Positions 5,459 to 12,303 of a DNA stretch of 13,627 nucleotides are shown one piece after another. Origin of the DNA: SFWF01 sp045539095 (GTDB lineage: Bacteria; Bacillota; Clostridia; Oscillospirales; Acutalibacteraceae); contig JAZQER010000034.1 in assembly GCA_045539095.1 (NCBI GenBank), forward strand, positions 1 through 13,627, given 5' to 3'. Below the pieces are notes generated by a model. It did no database searches and was not told the origin of the DNA. It saw only the letters and a program-made list of their open reading frames with translations. The translations under genes and the position numbers were made by a program. Position 1 is the first letter of the stretch. The number at the start of each line of letters is the position of its first letter.

Positions 5459-6676
5459 ATGAGAAAGATTTTAGTCCTTTTGCTGACAATCCTGATGGTT
5501 GCAGTACCCGTAACGGCATCGGCTGAGCAAAGCGTTACGGTTTCGATGGAATATCCCACCCCCGATTACGACAAACCCTTTACTAATGTACTTGACGTTG
5601 CCGCCATCGGAGAGGTGATGGAGATAAATGCAAAGTCGGCGATACTTCTAGAGCCAAAATCAGGAGCGGTGCTTTACGAATCAAATGCCGATGAGAAATT
5701 AGCTCCTGCGTCTATTACAAAAATAATGTCGCTCGTGCTTATAATGGAAGCGATAGATGACGGCAGACTGAGTCTTGATACGGTGATAACGGCATCAGAC
5801 TACGCGTGTAGTATGGGTGGCTCGCAGATATGGCTTGAGCCTAATGAGCAGATGACGGTCGATGAGCTTTTAAAGGCTGTGGTCATTGCGTCGGCAAATG
5901 ACGCTACCGTGGCACTCGGAGAGGCAATAGCGGGCAGTGAAGAAGGCTTTGTCGTTATGATGAATCAAAAGGCGGCAGAGCTTGGTATGAATGAGACAAA
6001 TTTCGTCAACTGTACGGGTCTTGATGCCGACGGACATCTGACCTCGGCACACGATGTTGCTCTGATGTCGGCGGAGCTTGTAAAGCACGAGCTTATAAAA
6101 AACTATTCAACCGTCTGGATGGACAGTCTCAGAGACGGTGCAAGTGAGCTTGTAAATACCAACCGCCTTGTCCGTTTTTACAGTGGAGCCTTCGGACTTA
6201 AAACGGGTACGACCTCTAAAGCGGGCTCCTGTCTTTCTGCCGCCGCCGAACGAGACGGACTCACCCTTATAGCGGTTGTTATGGGTTCGCCCTCAAGCGA
6301 CGACCGTTTTAACGGGGCAAGAAAGCTGCTTGATTACGGCTTTGCAAATTTTTCGTTTGAAAATATAACTGCCGATATTTCATCGCTGGCGCCCGTGCCT
6401 GTGAAGAAAGGCACATTAAGAGAAATAACCCCCGAAGCGGCAGGCTCCTTACCCGTGCTTCTAAAAAAAGGGGGAATTGCCAATGTAACTCAGGAAATCG
6501 AGATATCCGAGATGCTTACAGCACCTGTAACCAAAGGCGATATTATCGGTTATGTTCATGTTAAATATGAGGACGCTGAGATAGGAAGCATACCGATTAC
6601 AGCCACAGAGACGACCCAAAAGCAGACTGTTTGGTATTGGCTCGGTATTCTTTACAAAAAATTATTTTCTTTGTGA
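5459..6676 (+). CDS. D-alanyl-D-alanine carboxypeptidase (DacF/PBP5-like)
   Basis: A low-molecular-mass penicillin-binding protein that trims the terminal D-Ala from peptidoglycan stem peptides outside the membrane. I start it at ATG 5459 (405 residues), which gives a clean signal peptide (MRKILVLLLTILMVAVPVTASA, about 22 residues); an upstream TTG at 5420 would only translate the terminator hairpin. The serine peptidase S11 motifs are all present: SITK (S85, K88), SAN (145-147) and KTGT (248-251). Residues about 310-385 form a PBP5-type C-terminal beta domain. The end, WYWLGILYKKLFSL, is suited to membrane anchoring. The ribosome binding site GAGGTG is embedded in the preceding terminator stem. 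Exact orthology among dacA, dacB and dacF is not decided. Confidence 0.92.
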   Translation: MRKILVLLLTILMVAVPVTASAEQSVTVSMEYPTPDYDKPFTNVLDVAAIGEVMEINAKSAILLEPKSGAVLYESNADEKLAPASITKIMSLVLIMEAIDDGRLSLDTVITASDYACSMGGSQIWLEPNEQMTVDELLKAVVIASANDATVALGEAIAGSEEGFVVMMNQKAAELGMNETNFVNCTGLDADGHLTSAHDVALMSAELVKHELIKNYSTVWMDSLRDGASELVNTNRLVRFYSGAFGLKTGTTSKAGSCLSAAAERDGLTLIAVVMGSPSSDDRFNGARKLLDYGFANFSFENITADISSLAPVPVKKGTLREITPEAAGSLPVLLKKGGIANVTQEIEISEMLTAPVTKGDIIGYVHVKYEDAEIGSIPITATETTQKQTVWYWLGILYKKLFSL

Positions 6677-6687
6677 CAATTTAACTG

Positions 6688-6716
6688 TTGAAAAATACTT
6701 TTATATAGTGTAAAAT
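6688..6716 (+). promoter_or_regulatory. Sigma-A promoter of pgi
   Basis: TTGAAA (6688-6693) and TAAAAT (6711-6716) are 17 nt apart in an AT-rich gap. Transcription would begin near 6723, about 24 nt before the chosen start codon. I see no terminator between the carboxypeptidase gene and this promoter. Confidence 0.7.
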
Positions 6717-6746
6717 ATATACATAACCAATAAAGGGGATATGCAT

Positions 6747-8087
6747 ATGTCATTAAGCTTCAGTTACAAATACGCTGCTGACTTTATCCGTGAGAATGAC
6801 CTTCGCGGTCTTGAGACTCAGGTTAAAGCAGCTCACGATATGCTTCACAGCGGCACCGGTCTCGGTAACGACTTTACAGGCTGGGTAGACCTTCCGTTTG
6901 ATTATGATAAGGAAGAGTTCGCACGAATTAAAAAGGCTGCCGAGAAGATAAAGGCAGATACCGATGTTTTTATTGTTATCGGAATAGGCGGCTCCTACCT
7001 TGGAGCGAGAGCTGCTATTGAGTTTTTAAAGAGTGATAACTATAATGCCTTACCTAAGGACACTCCCGATATATATTTTACCGGAAACAGTATCAGCGGC
7101 TCCGCGCTTTCGGACCTTTTGAAGATCTGCGAGGGCAAGAGGGTCTCTGTTAATATAATCTCAAAGTCGGGCACCACTACCGAGCCTGCGATAGCTTTCA
7201 GAGTTTTCAGAAAACTCCTTGAAGAGCGCTACGGCGAAGAAGAGGCAGCGAAGAGAATTTACTGCACTACCGACAAGGCAAGAGGAACCTTAAAGCAGCT
7301 TGCTGACCAAAAGGGCTATGAGTGCTTTGTAATTCCCGATGATGTCGGCGGACGTTACTCTGTGCTGACCGCTGTGGGACTCCTTCCTATAGCTGTTTCG
7401 GGCGCTGACATTGATGCTTTAATGGCGGGCGCTGCTGCGGCGGCTAAGGATTACGCCGAGCCTGACATGTATAAAAATGACTGCTACACCTATGCCGCTC
7501 TCCGTAATGCCTTTTACAGAAGAGGCAAATCGGTCGAGATGCTCGTTTCCTATGAGCCTCGCTTTACAATGATGGCAGAGTGGTTCAAACAGCTCTACGG
7601 TGAGAGCGAGGGCAAGGATAATAAGGGAATCTTCCCCGCATCCGCCATCTTCTCGACCGACCTTCACTCCCTTGGTCAGTTCATTCAGGACGGCACAAGA
7701 ATTATGTTCGAGACGGTCGTAAATATCGGTGACTGTGGCTCTGACATAATGATTGAGAAGGAAGAAGACGACGGAGACGGACTGAACTTCCTTTCAGGAA
7801 AGCCTATGTCTTATGTAAATAATAAGGCTTTTGAGGGAACAGTGCTCGCTCATACCGACGGTGGAGTTCCGAACCTCGTTATCAGCCTTGATAAGGCAAA
7901 TGAGGAAAATCTCGGCAGACTGGTATACTTCTTTGAAAAGGCTTGCGGAATTTCGGGCTATGTACTCGGTGTTAATCCTTTTGACCAACCCGGTGTTGAA
8001 AGCTATAAGAAGAATATGTTTGCATTACTCGGCAAACCCGGTTATGAGGAAGCAAAGGCTGCCTTAGAGGCAAGACTTGCGAAATAA
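6747..8087 (+). CDS. pgi: Glucose-6-phosphate isomerase
   Basis: Cytoplasmic enzyme interconverting glucose 6-phosphate and fructose 6-phosphate, for glycolysis and gluconeogenesis. The length is 446 residues from ATG 6747, normal for the short Firmicutes form (about 450). An in-frame ATG at 6741 is only 2 nt from AAGGGG (6733-6738), whereas 6747 has an 8-nt spacing, so I prefer the latter. Marks are GIGGSYLGA (79-87), the sugar-phosphate loop SKSGTTTEP (139-147), DVGGRYSVLTAVGLLP (199-214), the ESEGKDNKG region, HSLGQFIQDG and the C-terminal GVNPFDQPGVE..K segment with the catalytic-region Lys. Codon use resembles uraA in favouring efficiently translated codons, as expected for a glycolytic enzyme. 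It has its own promoter and is followed by a weak terminator. Confidence 0.97.
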   Translation: MSLSFSYKYAADFIRENDLRGLETQVKAAHDMLHSGTGLGNDFTGWVDLPFDYDKEEFARIKKAAEKIKADTDVFIVIGIGGSYLGARAAIEFLKSDNYNALPKDTPDIYFTGNSISGSALSDLLKICEGKRVSVNIISKSGTTTEPAIAFRVFRKLLEERYGEEEAAKRIYCTTDKARGTLKQLADQKGYECFVIPDDVGGRYSVLTAVGLLPIAVSGADIDALMAGAAAAAKDYAEPDMYKNDCYTYAALRNAFYRRGKSVEMLVSYEPRFTMMAEWFKQLYGESEGKDNKGIFPASAIFSTDLHSLGQFIQDGTRIMFETVVNIGDCGSDIMIEKEEDDGDGLNFLSGKPMSYVNNKAFEGTVLAHTDGGVPNLVISLDKANEENLGRLVYFFEKACGISGYVLGVNPFDQPGVESYKKNMFALLGKPGYEEAKAALEARLAK

Positions 8088-8100
8088 GATTTGGTAAAAT

Positions 8101-8119
8101 AACCGCCCTTGGCGGTTTT
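8101..8119 (+). terminator. Weak terminator or processing hairpin after pgi
   Basis: AACCGCC-CTT-GGCGGTT, a 7-bp stem followed by only TT before mixed sequence. It is probably leaky, allowing part of the pgi transcript to reach the small P-loop gene, for which no separate promoter is evident in the 54-nt gap. Confidence 0.55.
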
Positions 8120-8141
8120 ATATAGAAAAGGAGCGTATAAT

Positions 8142-8555
8142 ATGATTAAACTTATTATCGGAAAAAAAGGTTCAGGAAAAACCAAGAAGCTCATTGACGT
8201 TGTTAATGAAGCTGCAAAGACCAGCAAGGGCAATGTTGTTTGCGTAGAGCAGGGAGACTCACTTCGCTACAGTATTTCAACTCAGGTCCGTTTGGTGGAT
8301 ACAGAAAATTACGGAATTTCCGGTTACAGTGAGTATTATGCAATGCTCTGCGGAATGGCTGCCAGCAACCACGATGTAACTCATATCTTCGGCGACGCCA
8401 CCAAGCGTATCGGCGGCGGACTCGATGGCATCGACGCTTTCCTTGAGAGAGTTTCTGCTCTCGCTGAGGACAGCAATATTCAGTTCGTGTTCACAGTATC
8501 GTGTGACAGAGATGAGCTTCCTGAGAGCATTTTCGAAGTTTCAGAGGAAATTTAA
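8142..8555 (+). CDS. Small P-loop NTPase-like protein, function unknown
   Basis: A 137-residue cytoplasmic protein that opens with a Walker A motif, GKKGSGKT (residues 7-14), after a short beta strand (MIKLII). I see no signal peptide or membrane segment. There is no obvious Walker B: a hydrophobic strand ending in HIFGDA is the only candidate. Close relatives in Clostridia tend to carry the label 'twitching motility protein PilT', but the protein is far too short for PilT and lacks its Asp and His boxes, so that name is misleading. The start is ATG 8142 with AAAGGAG (8127-8133), 8 nt away. An upstream in-frame ATG at 8109 lies in the hairpin after pgi and has no binding site. Probably partly cotranscribed with pgi. 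A strong terminator follows. Confidence 0.75.
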   Translation: MIKLIIGKKGSGKTKKLIDVVNEAAKTSKGNVVCVEQGDSLRYSISTQVRLVDTENYGISGYSEYYAMLCGMAASNHDVTHIFGDATKRIGGGLDGIDAFLERVSALAEDSNIQFVFTVSCDRDELPESIFEVSEEI

Positions 8556-8560
8556 TCTTT

Positions 8561-8588
8561 GCGGAGTGTCTTTGGCGCTCCGCTTTTT
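8561..8588 (+). terminator. Intrinsic terminator after the P-loop gene
   Basis: GCGGAG pairs with CTCCGC, and the stem extends inward through T-G and G-C pairs to a TTT loop (10 bp with two wobbles), followed by five T residues. Confidence 0.85.
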
Positions 8589-8612
8589 CTTTTGTTCTGC
8601 GCTTATAATGAT

Positions 8613-8706
8613 TGTTGTTAGTCGAAACACTCAAAAAGTGTTTCGACTAGCCACTTATCAAGTGGCTTTAGCAAAATTAAATTCTAATATTTAATTTTGC
8701 ACAACA
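8613..8706. other. Cloverleaf-like hairpin cluster 1
   Basis: An enclosing stem, TGTTGT (8613-8618) with ACAACA (8701-8706), surrounds three perfect hairpins. These are a 13-bp stem at 8619-8631/8637-8649, a 7-bp stem GCCACTT/AAGTGGC (8650-8656/8660-8666) with an ATC loop, and a 12-bp stem GCAAAATTAAAT/ATTTAATTTTGC (8671-8682/8689-8700). Only four bases (8667-8670) are left unpaired at the junction. It is not a tRNA: the arm lengths, loops and missing acceptor features do not fit. It could be a structured RNA or a small non-coding repeat; the pairing itself is certain, the role is not. A TATAAT at 8604-8609 could be a -10 box but lacks a -35. Confidence 0.6.
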
Positions 8707-8714
8707 CTCATTTC

Positions 8715-8801
8715 AATGGAAAGGACAAATTTTTCTAAAATTTGTCGCAAAATCAAAGATTTTGTGGCGAAACAATTTTGTTTCGCCTATCCTATTCCAT
8801 T
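8715..8801. other. Cloverleaf-like hairpin cluster 2
   Basis: An enclosing stem, AATGGAAAGGA (8715-8725) with TCCT-a-TTCCATT (8790-8801), has 11 bp and one bulged A. Inside lie three hairpins. They are CAAATTTT/AAAATTTG (8726-8733/8737-8744), CGCAAAATC/GATTTTGTG (8746-8754/8758-8766, one wobble) and GGCGAAACAA/TTGTTTCGCC (8766-8775/8778-8787; G8766 can serve either hairpin). The architecture repeats that of cluster 1, 8 nt upstream. The arms CGAAACA/TGTTTCG occur in both clusters, in the first hairpin of one and the last of the other. Role unknown. Confidence 0.6.
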
Positions 8802-8826
8802 ATTACGGAAGTCCTGTAAAAAACAC

Positions 8827-8855
8827 TTGACAAAGGCAAAATCATTATATATAAT
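8827..8855 (+). promoter_or_regulatory. Consensus sigma-A promoter of DUF177-rpmF
   Basis: TTGACA (8827-8832), a 17-nt spacer and TATAAT (8850-8855) match the consensus exactly. Transcription should start near 8862, about 21 nt before the ATG, fitting the high output needed for a ribosomal protein operon. It lies wholly to the right of the hairpin clusters. Confidence 0.88.
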
Positions 8856-8882
8856 TGACTTTGTGACAAATGAGGTGAGATT

Positions 8883-9383
8883 ATGCTTCTTGATCTGAAG
8901 CCGCTTTTTGCAGGCAGCAAGGATCATATCCCTGTGGACTTTTCCATGGAACTTGATACGGTTGATTTTTACGGATTAAAACCGCTTAAAAAGCCTGTCA
9001 TAATTTCAGGGAAAATTGTTAGCAGAGCAGGTATCGTTGAAGCACAACTTACCTGTAGAGTCGAGTATACTGCTCCTTGCGACCGATGTGGAGAAGAAGT
9101 AGCTGAAACTTACAACTTCAATATTATCCGCACCATCGTGACCGAGCTCGAGAATGACGACACCGATGAGATGACGCTTGTTCCCGATATGAAGCTCGAC
9201 CTGGAAGAATTCTGCTATGCTGACATAATTATGTCGCTCCCCACAAAGCACCTCTGCAAAGAGGATTGCAAGGGACTTTGTCCCGTGTGCGGAACAAACT
9301 TTAACCTTGGCAGGTGCGACTGCCCGACAGATGAGGAAACTGTCGGCGGATTAGCAGCTCTGGCAGAGCTCTTAAAAGACTAA
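8883..9383 (+). CDS. yceD: DUF177 (YceD-family) protein
   Basis: A 166-residue cytoplasmic protein of the DUF177 family, which is found next to rpmF across bacteria and plants and has been linked to 23S rRNA accumulation. Visible features are an N-terminal strand-rich domain, a central TAPCDRCGEEV motif (C66, C69), and a C-terminal cysteine cluster (C125, C129, C133, C136, C145, C147) in the LCKEDCKGLCPVCG.N....RCDC pattern typical of Firmicutes members and likely to bind zinc. It ends in an acidic helix, LAALAELLKD. The start is ATG with GAGGTGA 5 nt upstream. The rpmF gene follows 30 nt later under the same promoter. The molecular activity is not settled; a ribosome-assembly role is inferred from family and linkage. 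Confidence 0.92.
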   Translation: MLLDLKPLFAGSKDHIPVDFSMELDTVDFYGLKPLKKPVIISGKIVSRAGIVEAQLTCRVEYTAPCDRCGEEVAETYNFNIIRTIVTELENDDTDEMTLVPDMKLDLEEFCYADIIMSLPTKHLCKEDCKGLCPVCGTNFNLGRCDCPTDEETVGGLAALAELLKD

Positions 9384-9413
9384 AAAACTAATGATTTCAA
9401 GGAGGTGCCGAGA

Positions 9414-9596
9414 ATGGCAGTACCGAAGAGAAAAACCTCGAAAGCAAGACGTGATAAGAGACGTAACAACCTTTGGAAGCTTACAGCTCCCGCTCTTGTA
9501 AAGTGCGACCGTTGCGGCGAGTACAAGAGACCTCACAGACTTTGTCCCGCTTGCGGATATTACAACGGACGTGAGGTTGTAAAGGTCGGCGAATAA
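9414..9596 (+). CDS. rpmF: 50S ribosomal protein L32
   Basis: A component of the large ribosomal subunit, 60 residues, the usual length. The N terminus MAVPKRKTSKARRDKRR is diagnostic, and two zinc-type pairs follow: CDRC (C31, C34) and CPAC (C44, C47). This is therefore the zinc-binding C+ form rather than the zinc-independent paralogue made under zinc shortage. The ATG at 9414 is chosen over an upstream in-frame GTG (9405) because that GTG lies within the strong ribosome binding site AAGGAGGTG (9399-9407). A terminator follows directly. Confidence 0.98.
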   Translation: MAVPKRKTSKARRDKRRNNLWKLTAPALVKCDRCGEYKRPHRLCPACGYYNGREVVKVGE

Positions 9597-9619
9597 GTCG
9601 AACTTAATCAAAACAAGAC

Positions 9620-9651
9620 AGAGGGGGAGGAAACTCCTCCTCTATTTTTTT
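9620..9651 (+). terminator. Intrinsic terminator after rpmF
   Basis: AGAGGGGGAG pairs with CTCCTCCTCT (10 bp, one wobble) around a GAAA loop, followed by A and seven T residues. It ends 17 nt before the next start codon. Confidence 0.92.
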
Positions 9652-9668
9652 AAAAAGGCGGTGATATT

Positions 9669-10979
9669 GTGTCGGTTATAATAAACGGTGTTGAAAAGGG
9701 CTCGCCTGCCTACAAAGCAGGTATTAGAGAGAAAGACATCCTTGTATCTATTAATAACAATGAGATAGTCGATGTGCTGGATTACCGTTTTTATCAAAAT
9801 GAGTCTAAACTTACAGTGACCTTTAAAAATCAAAAGGGCAAGGAAAAGACTGTAAAGATAAAAAAGGATGAGTACAGTGAGCTTGGCATGAATTTTGACA
9901 GTTATCTTATGGATGCTCAGCATTCCTGTAAGAATAAGTGCATATTCTGCTTTATTGATCAGCTGCCGAACGGTATGCGTGAAACTCTTTATTTTAAGGA
10001 TGACGACTCGCGTCTGTCATTTTTATTCGGCAACTATATAACCCTTACAAATCTCACCGAGCACGAAATTTCCCGAATAATAAATATGCACATCAGCCCC
10101 GTTAATATTTCTGTGCATACTACAAACCCTGAGCTCAGATGCAAGATGATGAATAACCGTTTTGCGGGAGAAGCCCTCGGTATAATTAAGCGCTTTGATG
10201 ACGCAGGCATAAAAATGAATTTTCAGCTTGTGCTGGTGCCTGGTTACAATGATGGTGAGGAGCTGAAAAGGTCGCTTTATGACCTTGCGGAGTATAAAAA
10301 TGTTTTGTGTATAGCCTCTGTCCCTGTAGGACTTACAAAATTCCGCGAGGGACTGTGCGAAATAGAACCCTTTAATAAAGAAACCGCCGCCGAGGTCATC
10401 GATATAACCGAAGCTATCGCCGAAGAGGTGAAAGGGAAGTTCGGCGAAACCATAATGTTTGCCGCGGATGAGTTTTACTTAAAGGCCCAAAGACCGCTGC
10501 CGTCTGCCGATTATTACGGCGATTTTCATCAGCTTGATAACGGTGTCGGAATGTGGTCACTTTTCGAAAAGGATGTAAAAGATGCTCTTCGAAATGTGGA
10601 GGGACCAAATGAAAAACGCAGCGTTACCTGTGTCACGGGCGTGGCCGCATATCCGCTTATAAAATGGGCGGTTGACAGAGCGCAGAATAAGTGGCATAAT
10701 TTGGATGTAAGAGTATACGCTATAGAAAATAATTTCTTTGGCGAGAAGATAACCGTTGCAGGCCTTGTGACGGGTAGGGATATAATAGAGCAGCTAAAGG
10801 ATAAAGAGCTTGGAAGTGAGCTTATTATCCCATCAAATATGCTCAGATTTGAGCGTGACCTTTTCCTTGACGATACCTCGGTCGAGGATTTGGAGAAAAC
10901 GCTTAATATTAAAGTCAGGATCACAGAACCCGATGGATACGGACTTATAGAGTCGCTCGCGGGAGAAAAGGAGTATTAA
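9669..10979 (+). CDS. DUF512 PDZ/radical-SAM-like protein
   Basis: A 436-residue protein with an N-terminal PDZ-like domain (about 1-65, INGVEKGSPAYKAGIREKDILVSINN) joined to a radical-SAM-type region. The latter carries the iron-sulfur triad C87, C91 and C94 in SCKNKCIFCFIDQLP, followed by a (beta/alpha) section and a C-terminal DUF512 domain (about 290-435). Family members are common in Clostridia and Cyanobacteria, often directly before der as here. The reaction is unknown; the cluster suggests SAM cleavage, and linkage to der hints at a tie to ribosome assembly (inference). The start is GTG with GGCGGTGA (9658-9664). The gene begins right after the rpmF terminator, leaving no room for a conventional promoter in the gap. 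der starts 1 nt after its stop. Confidence 0.9.
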   Translation: MSVIINGVEKGSPAYKAGIREKDILVSINNNEIVDVLDYRFYQNESKLTVTFKNQKGKEKTVKIKKDEYSELGMNFDSYLMDAQHSCKNKCIFCFIDQLPNGMRETLYFKDDDSRLSFLFGNYITLTNLTEHEISRIINMHISPVNISVHTTNPELRCKMMNNRFAGEALGIIKRFDDAGIKMNFQLVLVPGYNDGEELKRSLYDLAEYKNVLCIASVPVGLTKFREGLCEIEPFNKETAAEVIDITEAIAEEVKGKFGETIMFAADEFYLKAQRPLPSADYYGDFHQLDNGVGMWSLFEKDVKDALRNVEGPNEKRSVTCVTGVAAYPLIKWAVDRAQNKWHNLDVRVYAIENNFFGEKITVAGLVTGRDIIEQLKDKELGSELIIPSNMLRFERDLFLDDTSVEDLEKTLNIKVRITEPDGYGLIESLAGEKEY

Positions 10980-10980
10980 T

Positions 10981-12303
10981 ATGGCAAAATCTGTAGTGGC
11001 TGTCGTAGGCAGACCTAATGTGGGAAAATCCACCCTTTTCAACAAGTTAATAGGAAAAAGAATGTCCATTGTCGATGATACTCCGGGTGTGACGAGAGAC
11101 AGAATATACGGCGACGCCGAATGGTGCGGACATAAAATGATGCTAATCGACACAGGCGGTATCGAGCACGGCACCGACGATGTAATACTCGCCGGTATGA
11201 GAAGTCAGGCAGAGCTTGCTATCGAGATGGCAAACTGCATTATCTTTGTTGTCGATGTCAAAAGCGGTGTTACCGCGTCGGATATGGATGTCGCTGCTAT
11301 GCTTCAGAAAAGCGGAAAGCCGGTTGTGCTTTGTGTAAACAAGTGCGACGGCATCGGCAATATTCCGCTTGAGTTCTATGAGTTTTACAATCTTGGACTC
11401 GGCGACCCGATTGCCGTTTCATCGGTGCACGGTCACGGCACAGGTGACCTTCTTGACGAGGTAATAAAGTATCTTCCCGAAAGCGATGAGGATGAGGCGG
11501 AGTCTGAAATTATAAATGTAGCCGTTATAGGAAAGCCGAATGCTGGCAAATCCTCTCTTATCAACGCCATTTCGGGTGAAGAGAGAGCTATTGTTTCGGA
11601 TATTGCGGGCACTACCCGTGATGCTATCGACACTCTCGTCGAAAACGAGCACGGAAGGTTTAACTTCACCGACACAGCGGGACTAAGACGAAAGAGTAAG
11701 GTTGACGACAAGCTTGAAAAATACTCTGTGCTTCGCGCACAGATGGCAATAGAGCGAAGTGATGTCTGCGTTATAATGCTCGACGGTAAGGATGGCTTCA
11801 CCGAGCAGGATTCTAAGGTTGCGGGGCTTGCGCTCGAACAGGGTAAGGCTTGCATAATTGCAGTTAACAAGTGGGATATAGTCGATAAGGACGGCAAGAC
11901 TATGGACTCTTACCGCAAGAGCCTTATGAAGGACTTTTCCTTTATGCCCTTTGCACCCATAATCTTTATTTCTGCAAAAACAGGTCAGCGTCTTGATCGC
12001 CTTTTTGAGCTTATAAAGTTCGTTCATTCTCAGAATACTATGCGTATATCTACAGGAAAGCTGAATGATATTCTTGCTGATGCGACAGCCAGAGTTCAGC
12101 CCCCGACAGATAAGGGTAAAAGACTTAAGATTTACTATATGACTCAGGCATCTACCAAACCGCCCACCTTTGTCTGCTTTTGCAATAATGCCGAGCTTTT
12201 CCATTTTTCATATCAGAGATACCTGGAAAACCAGATAAGAGCAACCTTCGGCCTTGAAGGAACGCCCGTAAGGTTTGTCATAAGGGAGAGAGGAGATAAA
12301 TGA
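10981..12303 (+). CDS. der: Ribosome biogenesis GTPase Der (EngA)
   Basis: A double-GTPase protein required for maturation of the 50S subunit. The 440-residue length is typical. The first G domain shows GRPNVGKS (10-17), DTGG (57-60) and NKCD (120-123). The second shows GKPNAGKS (184-191), DTAG (231-234) and NKWD (296-299). A KH-like C-terminal domain ends in TPVRFVIRER. Both G domains look intact. The start is ATG after AAAAGGAG (10966-10973) in the end of the DUF512 gene. The stop overlaps the plsY start (ATGA), so DUF512, der, plsY and gpsA read as one translationally coupled operon. Confidence 0.97.
   Translation: MAKSVVAVVGRPNVGKSTLFNKLIGKRMSIVDDTPGVTRDRIYGDAEWCGHKMMLIDTGGIEHGTDDVILAGMRSQAELAIEMANCIIFVVDVKSGVTASDMDVAAMLQKSGKPVVLCVNKCDGIGNIPLEFYEFYNLGLGDPIAVSSVHGHGTGDLLDEVIKYLPESDEDEAESEIINVAVIGKPNAGKSSLINAISGEERAIVSDIAGTTRDAIDTLVENEHGRFNFTDTAGLRRKSKVDDKLEKYSVLRAQMAIERSDVCVIMLDGKDGFTEQDSKVAGLALEQGKACIIAVNKWDIVDKDGKTMDSYRKSLMKDFSFMPFAPIIFISAKTGQRLDRLFELIKFVHSQNTMRISTGKLNDILADATARVQPPTDKGKRLKIYYMTQASTKPPTFVCFCNNAELFHFSYQRYLENQIRATFGLEGTPVRFVIRERGDK

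Noticed and set aside
8613..8801. The cloverleaf shapes as tRNA genes
   Set aside because: Arms are too long and perfect, loops lack the TPsiC and D signatures, and there is no CCA or standard acceptor stem.
8716..8898. A 60-codon open frame across cluster 2
   Set aside because: It reads through palindromes and the downstream promoter, has no ribosome binding site, and overlaps the DUF177 start.
11683..12204. Long minus-strand open frame inside der
   Set aside because: It is a shadow of der in another frame, with no start signal or recognisable domain.
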